From: JAQWBS01 sp047975765
GTDB lineage: Bacteria > Pseudomonadota > Alphaproteobacteria > RF32 > CAG-239
Length of the DNA: 11,609 bases
Assembly: GCA_047975765.1 (NCBI GenBank)
Contig: JBKEEF010000016.1
Span: forward strand, 1-11,609
Direction: 5' to 3'
Shown here: positions 5,759 to 11,609 of the stretch, one piece after another
Numbering within the stretch: position 1 is the first letter of the stretch
How the letters are laid out: each line of letters starts with the position of its first letter
Notes under the pieces: model-generated
The model's database searches: none
Told to the model about the DNA's origin: nothing
Seen by the model: the letters and a program-made list of their open reading frames with translations, nothing else
Program-made: the position numbers and the translations under genes

Positions 5759-6376
5759 CTAGTTTGCTACAACATCAAAGCGACAAACAAGCTCATTATA
5801 TTTTTTATCTTCATCAAGATAGAAGAAAACAAATTTATCTTTTGCAAACCATTCAGAAATTAAATAGTTTTTTCCATAAACTTCCACAACTGCATTGTTT
5901 TTAGAGACAACCAATTTTCTGTCTTCAAGCCCCATTTTAGGTAAACAAGTTGTCTTATCAATATATTGATATACATAAGAATCACTTTCATTTTTACCCA
6001 TAAGAAAAAGTGTTTTATCATCCAAATCATAGATTTTATAAGGTCCTGAAAGTTTGATATTATCTTCACAGCTAGGATTAACTTGTTTACTTAACTTATT
6101 AATATTAAATATAAAATTTGGTTTGATAAATTTGAGTTTTTGACTATTAGCTTTTAGGTGATTATATAAATCCTCACACAAAACCACTTGTTCGTCACTC
6201 ATATAATCCAAGAAAACAAACTTCATACGATAGTTGATTTTTTCTTGAAAATTGTTTTTGGTTGCCCAAAGTGTGAGATATGTATCACGATAAGACACAG
6301 AAAGCCACGCCACTGAAAAAAGTAAAAGTGTCGCTAAAAATAAAATATAAATTCTAGTTTTATTTTCGGATTCCAT
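5759..6376 (-). CDS. Single-pass inner-membrane protein of unknown function, periplasmic C-terminal domain
   Basis: I chose the ATG at 6376 (205 residues) over an in-frame GTG at 6394, because AGGGAG (6383-6388 on the - strand) stands 6 bases before the ATG and would be coding if the GTG were used. The protein has a short charged N-terminus (MESENKTR), one transmembrane helix (about 8-28, IYILFLATLLLFSVAWLSV), and about 175 residues that should face the periplasm. That part has four cysteines (67, 103, 144, 198), an even number compatible with two disulfides, and many aromatic and Lys residues, with beta-rich stretches toward the end (SYVYQYI, FVFFYLDED). I do not recognise the family. It lies downstream of tig but is separated from it by a terminator, so it probably has its own promoter in the short gap. 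No function is claimed. Confidence 0.8.
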   Translation of the reverse strand: MESENKTRIYILFLATLLLFSVAWLSVSYRDTYLTLWATKNNFQEKINYRMKFVFLDYMSDEQVVLCEDLYNHLKANSQKLKFIKPNFIFNINKLSKQVNPSCEDNIKLSGPYKIYDLDDKTLFLMGKNESDSYVYQYIDKTTCLPKMGLEDRKLVVSKNNAVVEVYGKNYLISEWFAKDKFVFFYLDEDKKYNELVCRFDVVAN

Positions 6377-6382
6377 AAAAAA

Positions 6383-6388
6383 CTCCCT
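6383..6388 (-). promoter_or_regulatory. Ribosome binding site that fixes the start of the membrane-protein gene
   Basis: Read on the - strand it is AGGGAG, followed by six T and then ATG at 6376. It argues against the upstream GTG at 6394. Confidence 0.7.
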
Positions 6389-6396
6389 GCCCACAA

Positions 6397-6434
6397 TATA
6401 AAAACAACCCCTTACAAATGCAAGAGGTTGTTTT
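6397..6434 (-). terminator. Rho-independent terminator of tig
   Basis: AAAACAACCCCTT (6401-6413) pairs with AAGAGGTTGTTTT (6422-6434) with one mismatch, around a loop of 8 bases. On the - strand it is followed by TTTTTATATTG. It lies 18 bases past the tig stop and just before the start of the next - strand gene. Confidence 0.85.
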
Positions 6435-6451
6435 AAAGAATTCAGAACTAA

Positions 6452-7855
6452 TTATTTCTTAGTTGTTTTCTTTGCTGGTTTAGCTTCTTCAGCTGTTTCA
6501 GCTTTCTTAGAAGATTTTTTTGCAGGTTTTGCATTTTCTTCATTGAAATTGAAAAGCTCTTCAACAGAAACAACAGTGTCATTGAATTTTACTTTTGCCA
6601 AGATATAGTCAACAATTTTGTCTTCATAAATTGGTGCACGCAAAGATTCAACAGCTTGTTTGTTTTGAAGATAGTATTGGAAAACAGCTTGCTCTTGACC
6701 AGGATATTTTCTAGCTTCAGCCATAATTGCTTTGTTGATATCGTCAGATTCAACTTTAACTTTAGCTTCTTTAGCAACTTCAGAAAGCAAAAGACCAAGT
6801 TTAACTCTTCTGAGAGCGATTTCTTTATATTCATCCAAAATGTCTTTTTCTGGACGATTTTTTTCTTCTTCATCAAGTTGGTTGAATTTTTTTGCTTGTT
6901 CATATTGTTCAACAATCACTTTATATTCTTGATCCAACAAAGATTTAGGAGCTTGGAAAGTATATTCTTTATCCAAAACGTCTAACAAAGCACGTTTCAA
7001 CTTCATTTTAGTTGCACGGTCATAGTCTTCTGCAATTTTTTCAGAAATTTTCTTTTTCAAGTCTTCCAAAGTTTTTTCACCCATAGCTACAGCAAATTCA
7101 TCATTTACTTCAACTGCTTTAGGTTCAAGAACTTCCAAAACCTCAACAGCAAATACACTGTCTTTTCCAGCTAAATCTTTAGCATGGTAAGTTTCTGGGA
7201 ATTTAACCTTCACATCAACTTTGTCACCAGCTTTTGTGCCAATCAATTGGTCTTCAAAGCCAGGGATGAAAGAATTACTACCAAGAACTAAAGGATATTT
7301 TTCACCTTTTCCACCTTGGAACTCAACACCATCAACAGAACCAGAGAAGTTGATAACAACAGTGTCATCTTTTGCAGATTTTTTGCCTGCTGCCGCTGGA
7401 GTTGTTTCTCTGCGAGATTCTGCCATATATTTCAAAGCTTTTTCAACTTCTTCAGCTTTCACTTCTGCTTTGAAACGGTCTAATTTGATATTAGCAAAGT
7501 CGCCAATTTTGATTTCAGGAAGATTTTCAACTGAAATTTCAACTTCAATGTCTTTTCCTTCTTCAAATTTAGAAATTTTAACATTAGGCATAGACGCAGG
7601 ATTTAGTTTTTTAGAATCAATCAATTCAGCTGTTGCATCTTGAATCATATCTTCCAATGCTTCGCCAACTACAGATGATTTATATTGTTTTTCCACCATA
7701 GCTTTTGGTGCTTTTCCAGGTCTGAAACCTTGGATTTTTACGGTTTTAGCAACTTTAGCCAATTTATCAGCTACTTTTTCATCAAATTTTTTGCTTGGAA
7801 TAGTGACTTTATATTCCTTATTCAAGCCTTCTGATTTTAATTCTTTAATATCCAT
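6452..7855 (-). CDS. tig: Trigger factor (ribosome-bound chaperone and peptidyl-prolyl isomerase)
   Basis: Binds near the exit tunnel of the ribosome and shields nascent chains. At 467 residues it has the full three-part layout. The N-terminal ribosome-binding domain (1 to about 115) carries the signature GFRPGKAP (43-50). The FKBP-type PPIase domain (about 160-245) shows the stretches VVINFSGSVDGVEFQGG and LGSNSFIPGFEDQLIG. The helical C-terminal arms that form the substrate cradle cover about 250-435. The final 25 residues (443-467) are a low-complexity Lys/Ala/Pro tail with two similar KPAKK blocks, probably disordered. AAGAGAGA stands before the ATG. A tRNA-Leu gene lies upstream on the same strand, ending 79 bases before the start. 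clpP-clpX is the usual neighbour downstream, but here two unrelated genes intervene. Confidence 0.96.
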   Translation of the reverse strand: MDIKELKSEGLNKEYKVTIPSKKFDEKVADKLAKVAKTVKIQGFRPGKAPKAMVEKQYKSSVVGEALEDMIQDATAELIDSKKLNPASMPNVKISKFEEGKDIEVEISVENLPEIKIGDFANIKLDRFKAEVKAEEVEKALKYMAESRRETTPAAAGKKSAKDDTVVINFSGSVDGVEFQGGKGEKYPLVLGSNSFIPGFEDQLIGTKAGDKVDVKVKFPETYHAKDLAGKDSVFAVEVLEVLEPKAVEVNDEFAVAMGEKTLEDLKKKISEKIAEDYDRATKMKLKRALLDVLDKEYTFQAPKSLLDQEYKVIVEQYEQAKKFNQLDEEEKNRPEKDILDEYKEIALRRVKLGLLLSEVAKEAKVKVESDDINKAIMAEARKYPGQEQAVFQYYLQNKQAVESLRAPIYEDKIVDYILAKVKFNDTVVSVEELFNFNEENAKPAKKSSKKAETAEEAKPAKKTTKK

Positions 7856-7897
7856 ATTTCTCTCTTGAGTTTATTATTGAAATTGAAACCTACTCTT

Positions 7898-7930
7898 TAT
7901 TATAAATAAAGACCCAACAATGTGGGTCTG
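7898..7930 (-). terminator. Terminator of the tRNA-Leu transcript
   Basis: AGACCCA (7910-7916) pairs with TGGGTCT (7923-7929), loop of 6. On the - strand TTTATTTATAA follows the stem. It starts about 4 bases past the encoded CCA end of the tRNA. The tail contains a perfect TATAAT on the - strand (7899-7904) that could be the -10 of tig, so terminator and promoter may overlap. Confidence 0.7.
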
Positions 7931-7933
7931 AAA

Positions 7934-8018
7934 TGGTGCGGGTGGAGGGACTTGAACCCCCATACCTTGCGGCGCTTGATCCTAAGTCAAGTGCGTCTAC
8001 CAATTTCGCCACACCCGC
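7934..8018 (-). tRNA. tRNA-Leu (anticodon UAG)
   Basis: On the - strand the 85-base sequence begins GCGGGTG and ends CACCCGC-A-CCA, closing the 7-bp acceptor stem with an encoded CCA (7934-7936). The anticodon arm is CTTGA-CTTAGGA-TCAAG, giving anticodon TAG (complement at 7982-7984), which reads CUA and by wobble other CUN codons. A D-arm of the GGCGAAATTGGTAGACGC type, a long variable arm (class II, as expected for Leu) and a T-arm with GGTTCAAGTCC are all present. It precedes tig on the same strand and has its own terminator. Confidence 0.97.
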
Positions 8019-8104
8019 ACATCAAACAACTTGCGTTGTGAGAGCATAATTAATACAAAAAAAACTTAATTGCAAGCAGAAAATTCACAATCAAAATAAA
8101 AATA

Positions 8105-8131
8105 TTGTATTCTCGTTCATTATTTTATAAT
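8105..8131 (+). promoter_or_regulatory. Candidate promoter of the TPR lipoprotein gene
   Basis: TTGTAT (8105-8110) and a perfect TATAAT (8126-8131) lie in the tRNA-Leu/lipoprotein divergent region. The spacer is 15 bases, shorter than the ideal 17, so confidence is limited. Confidence 0.35.
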
Positions 8132-8170
8132 ATGTGCAAATAAATGCAATCGTTTACGAGCAATTTTTTT

Positions 8171-8176
8171 GAGGAG
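8171..8176 (+). promoter_or_regulatory. Ribosome binding site that fixes a GTG start
   Basis: GAGGAG stands 7 bases before GTG 8184. The longer in-frame candidate, TTG at 8169, would place this strong site inside the coding sequence, so it is rejected. Confidence 0.8.
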
Positions 8177-8183
8177 TGGTCTT

Positions 8184-9479
8184 GTGTTTTCAAATAGTTT
8201 CAACAAAAAGTTTTTAATAACAACCGCAATGGTGACTATGCTTTCCTCTTGTGGTTTGTTTCATCAAGATAAAGAATATAACTCCACAAAGGATTGGTTT
8301 CTGGGAACTAATGAAGAAGATGCAGGTAGTGAAGAAGCACAAAAAGCCACCGTCTATTTCTCTCAAGGGAACTTCACAACAGCTGAGAAACACTTTTTAA
8401 AAGCTTTGAACGAAAATCCAAAAAATCAACAAGCGCTTATGGTTGGTGCGTTGACTTATGAAAAAGAAGGCAAACTCAACAAAGCTCGGGCTTATTATGA
8501 AGATATCATTCTTGTGGGTGGTGACAAAACAACACTTCTTGGTTCAGAAGATGGTTTGCCTCACAAAATGTCTGAAGTCGCTCAAAAAAGATTGAGAAAC
8601 ATTGCTTTAATTCAAAGTCAAATTATTGTTGAAGACAAATTTGGAAACAAAATCTTCAAAATTTCTGATGAAGTTGCAGAAAGACAAAGCCGTTCAGCTA
8701 TGGAAGAAGCTCTTTTTGCTAGAGAACAAAAAGTTAACTTTGATAACAAAGCAACAACAGAAGCAAACATAAAAGCTGTTGAAATTTTGTTCAATGATAA
8801 TGAAAAGAACGTCATTTCTCGCTTTATTGTCCTAAAAGAACTTGCTGAAAAAGATATGATTACAAAAAACGAGTTTTTAACAGCTAGAAATCAAAACCTT
8901 GGTGGACTTCTTCCATTGAGCAACAAAGCCCCTGCCCTAGGCATTGGTGAACCTGTACCTTCTTCTGATGTTATCTTAGGCCGAATCGACGCGCTAAAAG
9001 GTGGTGTTGAAGAAAGAGCCATCACTTTCAAAGAATTTTCTGCTGAAAGAGATATGATTGTTGATGCAATTTTACCTGCAAATCCTCGTGAAAGAGAAAA
9101 AAACAAAGCTCCTGCTCGTGATATTCTTGGCGCTGCAAAAGAACTTCGTAAACTGGAAGTGATTGCTGAATTGGGTCTTATCACTTCTAATGAAAAAGAA
9201 GCAGAAAAATTAGCAATTGAAAGAGCTGTTAAAACATCTAGTGCGCCAAGAGCTGCAAGTAAGCCTGCACCTAGAAAGCAAGCAACAGCTCCAAAACCTT
9301 TGGTTAAACTTCCACAAAACACAGATGTTGTTAGTACTGAGACTGTAACAACAAGTTCTCCTTCTGCAACGTCTCAAGCAGTTACGAATCCTCAAGCACC
9401 ATATATTGATAAAAAAGTAGAAATTAAAGGTACAATGAGAGAATTTCCTGGCGATCCAAACGTTAGTAGTCCTTTTTAA
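8184..9479 (+). CDS. TPR-containing lipoprotein
   Basis: With the GTG start at 8184 the product is 431 residues. It begins with a lipoprotein signal: basic NKK, hydrophobic FLITTAMVTML, lipobox LSSC with Cys23, so it should be lipid-anchored in the envelope. Residues about 50-113 form two tetratricopeptide repeats (ATVYFSQGNFTTAEKHFLKA, then LTYEKEGKLNKARAYYEDI). A helical linker follows. Three related short helical units contain an I-T-x-x-E core: about 216-245 (LAEKDMITKNEFLTAR), 270-298 (VEERAITFKEFSAER) and 324-348 (IAELGLITSNEKEAEK), similar in style to SHOCT-like helical hairpins. The C-terminal 75 residues are rich in Ala, Pro, Ser and Thr and probably disordered. TPR lipoproteins act as scaffolds for envelope or secretion machines; which one here is unknown. 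It stands alone, with its own terminator, divergent from tRNA-Leu. Confidence 0.85.
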   Translation: MFSNSFNKKFLITTAMVTMLSSCGLFHQDKEYNSTKDWFLGTNEEDAGSEEAQKATVYFSQGNFTTAEKHFLKALNENPKNQQALMVGALTYEKEGKLNKARAYYEDIILVGGDKTTLLGSEDGLPHKMSEVAQKRLRNIALIQSQIIVEDKFGNKIFKISDEVAERQSRSAMEEALFAREQKVNFDNKATTEANIKAVEILFNDNEKNVISRFIVLKELAEKDMITKNEFLTARNQNLGGLLPLSNKAPALGIGEPVPSSDVILGRIDALKGGVEERAITFKEFSAERDMIVDAILPANPREREKNKAPARDILGAAKELRKLEVIAELGLITSNEKEAEKLAIERAVKTSSAPRAASKPAPRKQATAPKPLVKLPQNTDVVSTETVTTSSPSATSQAVTNPQAPYIDKKVEIKGTMREFPGDPNVSSPF

Positions 9480-9504
9480 TTTTAGTAGATATTTATATGC
9501 AACT

Positions 9505-9536
9505 AAAACCTCTCAGAAATGAGGGGTTTTTTATTT
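9505..9536 (+). terminator. Rho-independent terminator of the TPR lipoprotein gene
   Basis: AAAACCTCTCA (9505-9515) pairs with TGAGGGGTTTT (9520-9530), 11 pairs including one T-G wobble, closed by a GAAA tetraloop. TTATTTTATA follows. It is 25 bases after the stop. Confidence 0.9.
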
Positions 9537-9629
9537 TATATTCCACTCTATATTGAAATACCTAACGAAAGTTAGTTTTTTCTTTTACAATTGCTAAAAT
9601 TATGTTACATTTTAAATAGTAACGAATAT

Positions 9630-9635
9630 TATAAT
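9630..9635 (+). promoter_or_regulatory. Candidate -10 box of the repeat-protein gene, with an inverted repeat upstream
   Basis: A perfect TATAAT lies 28 bases before the start. No strong -35 is visible (TTACAT at 9605-9610, spacer 19). An inverted repeat GTTAC (9604-9608) / GTAAC (9619-9623) covers the -35 region and spacer, where an operator could sit. Confidence 0.4.
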
Positions 9636-9663
9636 TAAAACTTGACTAAACAGGATGTATGAA

Positions 9664-11609
9664 ATGAACAGAAAGTCAAAGTACACCCCTTTTCTATTCT
9701 CTTCTGCTGTGCTTTTTTTGGGAGTTCATTCTGCTTTTGCAACTGAAATAATTCCAACATTAAATCAAGTCAAAAAAGAATCAACTGATTATTCAGTCTC
9801 TTCACCTTTCTCACTTGTTAGCAAATCTTTTGAAAACTCTGTTGAAGTTTTTATTGATGGTTCAAATTATTATTTTGATGCACAAGGAAATTCTTTGGTG
9901 AAGATTTTATCAGGAACACCTGCCCGAAACCTCATTATCACAAGCCAAAAAAATGCAATTTTTGAATATGAAGGTGTCTATTATACTTTTGACACAGCAG
10001 CCATTCCTTCTTCCGCTTTTATCCTAACTTCTGGAACTGAATCCGAACATAATTTTGCTGTTAGAGAAAGTGATGAATTGGGAAATTTGACTAATAAGTT
10101 TTATAAAATTTCATTTGGGCAAGAAAATAATATTTTATTTGAAAAATCTTCTCGTATTTCTTGGGAGAAAACAGATTCAGCTAACATAAACACCATTGAA
10201 GTTAATCTGCCAAATAATGAAACTCAATATTTCAAATATACATATACTCCAGTTGATGGAAGAACAATTTATAATTCTCGACAAATATTTTACAATCAAA
10301 GTGTAAATGCTGATTTTATAGGTGCCACAGGAAATAATTTTGGTGGCGCAATTTCAAATTCAAGCACACTTAACGAAATTATTGGTGACTTTATTACAAA
10401 TATTGCAAATCGAGAAGGTGGCGCAATTAGTAACACTGGGAGTATAGGACTTATCAGAGGTGATTTTATAGAAAACTATGCAGGCATAGGCAACGAAGCA
10501 AATGGTGGCGCAATTTATAATGAAGGAATAATTACGCATATTGATGCCAATTTCATTGATAACTATGTTTCATCTAACGTAAATACCTCTTCTGGTGGAG
10601 CAATTTATAATAGATTTACTAAAACCATTGACAACATCACAGGAAACTTTATTGGAAATCATGCTATATCATCTTCAGCTGGAACTTATGGAGGTGCTAT
10701 CTATAATTATGGCGTCATAAATTCAATCACTGCTGATTTTATTGGAAACTATTCTTCAGGCATAGGAAATTATGGCGGAGCAATTTTTAATAATTACGGA
10801 ACAATTAACAGTGTCACTGGTGATTTTATCGGCAATTATGCTTCTTTAGAAAATAATAATGCTTTAGGTGGAGCGATTTATAATCAGTCTAGCAAGTTTG
10901 GGGATATTATTGGTAATTTTATTGGAAATTATGCTGCTGGAAACTTTGAAATTAGAGGTGGTGCAATTTATAGTTATGGCAACTCAACAATAGGGAATAT
11001 TTCAGGAAATTTTATAAACAACTATGCAAAATCAGACGGTACGGGCAATACTATTGTCCAAGGTGGTGCTATTTATAATTATAACTATTCTACCATTGGA
11101 AACATTCAAGGTAGCTTCATTGGAAACCATGTTATTTCGTTAAACCCTTCAAAACAGTCAGAAGTTTTTGGAGGTGCAATTTATAACAATAGCAATTCAT
11201 CAATTGATTCTATAAAAGGTAATTTTGTTAAAAATTATGCAACATCTTATTATGATGCTTCTGGTGGAGCAATCTATAACAATAACACCAGTAAAATTGG
11301 TCTCCTTGAAGGGAATTTTATTGAAAACAATGTTAAAACAACAAATTCAAATGCATTAGGTGGAGCTATATTTAGTCAAGGCTCAAACATTGGTAATATT
11401 AAAGGTAATTTCGTTAAAAATTATGCATCTTCCGGGTTATCTCATTCCTTTGGAGGAGCGATTTATAGCTATGGGAATAACACCATAGATGAAATTATTG
11501 GAGATTTTATCGGAAATTCTGTTTCTGGTGGAATTGTAGCTCAAGGTGGGGCTATCTATAGCTTTGGAGATAGTTATATTAATAATATTACAGGAGATTT
11601 CATCGGAAA
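9664..11609 (+). CDS. Large secreted beta-helix repeat protein, Pmp/autotransporter-like (3' end outside window)
   Basis: An open frame of 648 complete codons runs off the window without a stop. Residues 1-26 are a Sec signal peptide (NRKSK, hydrophobic FLFSSAVLFLGV, then SAFA before Thr27). Residues 27 to about 215 form a non-repeat region with YYFD/YYTFD-type motifs. From residue 216 on there are 14 complete repeats of 25-36 residues: G-[DN]-F-[IV]-x-N-[YH]-[AV], a variable loop, GGAI-[YFS]-[NS], then I-x-x-I. GGA motifs start at residues 227, 252, 281, 311, 343, 371, 402, 432, 467, 503, 534, 566, 597 and 628. FxxN plus GGAI is the signature of chlamydial polymorphic membrane protein repeats, which fold as a beta-helix. 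A C-terminal autotransporter barrel is expected beyond the window but cannot be seen. ATG 9664 was preferred to ATG 9655 because AGGA (9652-9655) is well spaced for the former. Probable role: surface adhesin (inference). Confidence 0.85.
   Translation, partial: MNRKSKYTPFLFSSAVLFLGVHSAFATEIIPTLNQVKKESTDYSVSSPFSLVSKSFENSVEVFIDGSNYYFDAQGNSLVKILSGTPARNLIITSQKNAIFEYEGVYYTFDTAAIPSSAFILTSGTESEHNFAVRESDELGNLTNKFYKISFGQENNILFEKSSRISWEKTDSANINTIEVNLPNNETQYFKYTYTPVDGRTIYNSRQIFYNQSVNADFIGATGNNFGGAISNSSTLNEIIGDFITNIANREGGAISNTGSIGLIRGDFIENYAGIGNEANGGAIYNEGIITHIDANFIDNYVSSNVNTSSGGAIYNRFTKTIDNITGNFIGNHAISSSAGTYGGAIYNYGVINSITADFIGNYSSGIGNYGGAIFNNYGTINSVTGDFIGNYASLENNNALGGAIYNQSSKFGDIIGNFIGNYAAGNFEIRGGAIYSYGNSTIGNISGNFINNYAKSDGTGNTIVQGGAIYNYNYSTIGNIQGSFIGNHVISLNPSKQSEVFGGAIYNNSNSSIDSIKGNFVKNYATSYYDASGGAIYNNNTSKIGLLEGNFIENNVKTTNSNALGGAIFSQGSNIGNIKGNFVKNYASSGLSHSFGGAIYSYGNNTIDEIIGDFIGNSVSGGIVAQGGAIYSFGDSYINNITGDFIG
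10342..11609 (+). repeat. Tandem in-frame coding repeats (GGAI/FxxN units)
   Basis: Fourteen GGA-motif codon triplets start at 10342, 10417, 10504, 10594, 10690, 10774, 10867, 10957, 11062, 11170, 11263, 11359, 11452 and 11545, with spacings of 75 to 108 bases, all multiples of three. The repeats are conserved at protein level but diverged at codon level (GGTGGCGCA, GGTGGAGCA, GGAGGTGCT and others), which points to old duplications under selection rather than recent slippage. The array continues past the window. Confidence 0.9.

Noticed and set aside
6377..6394. Longer start (GTG at 6394) for the membrane protein
   Set aside because: It would make the AGGGAG ribosome binding site part of the coding sequence, and the ATG at 6376 is ideally spaced from that site.
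7221..7643. 140-codon open frame antisense to tig
   Set aside because: It is a shadow of the tig reading frame; composition follows from the trigger factor codons and nothing supports translation.
8169..8183. TTG start for the TPR lipoprotein
   Set aside because: The strong GAGGAG site lies inside that extension; GTG 8184 is correctly spaced and gives a normal lipoprotein signal.
8891..9322. 143-codon open frame antisense to the lipoprotein gene
   Set aside because: It is opposite a lipoprotein with a clear signal and TPRs, and has no start context or domain of its own.
9562..9585. Second terminator (CTAAC-GAAA-GTTAG followed by T-run)
   Set aside because: The stem has only 5 pairs, mostly A-T, and a much stronger terminator lies just upstream; kept only as part of the upstream-motif finding.
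10342..11609. Regularly spaced repeats that might suggest a CRISPR array or satellite DNA
   Set aside because: All spacings are multiples of three, the repeats are diverged at the codon level, and they lie in one uninterrupted reading frame; they are protein repeats.

Overview
The window looks like a chromosomal segment of an AT-rich, Gram-negative alphaproteobacterium, probably host- or gut-associated. The evidence is: (i) the tRNA-Leu(UAG), tig, clpP and clpX genes lie in the order usual for alphaproteobacteria; (ii) the alpha/beta hydrolase is of the type common in that class; (iii) an intergenic double-hairpin repeat built on TCATACTCGGGCCTGACCC and ATTCCCAGTCAAGCTGGGAAT resembles palindromic repeats scattered through many alphaproteobacterial genomes; (iv) there are outer-membrane, lipoprotein and type V-secretion-like products. 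Species level cannot be read from the sequence.

Layout: 1-188 is the 3' end of an outer-membrane beta-barrel gene (+), followed by a terminator and the repeat element. 527-1312 (-) is an alpha/beta hydrolase with an unusual charged tail, divergent from cysE (1408-2085, +). Next come two small secreted proteins of unknown function (2166-2777 and 2796-3188, +), apparently an operon, with a Pho-box-like direct repeat just upstream. A hairpin at 3206-3246 separates them from the convergent clpP-clpX operon (5169 down to 3267). Divergent from clpP is a small HAD-type nucleotidase-like gene (5302-5757, +). It ends 1 bp short of a convergent single-pass membrane protein (6376 down to 5759). Then tig (7855 down to 6452) and tRNA-Leu(UAG) (8018 down to 7934), each with its own terminator. 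Divergent from the tRNA is a TPR lipoprotein (8184-9479, +). The last 1.9 kb is the open-ended 5' part of a large secreted beta-helix protein (9664 to beyond 11609, +) with 14 complete GGAI/FxxN repeats like those of chlamydial Pmp autotransporters.

How the genes fit together: trigger factor and ClpXP form the cytosolic folding and degradation module. cysE supplies O-acetylserine for cysteine synthesis. The rest is mostly envelope and surface biology. The best candidates for undescribed biology are the two-gene secreted operon with its putative response-regulator box, and the Pmp-like repeat protein. I see no phage, insertion sequence, CRISPR array or defence locus. Three starts were chosen by ribosome binding site rather than by longest frame: 6376 (ATG), 8184 (GTG) and 9664 (ATG).
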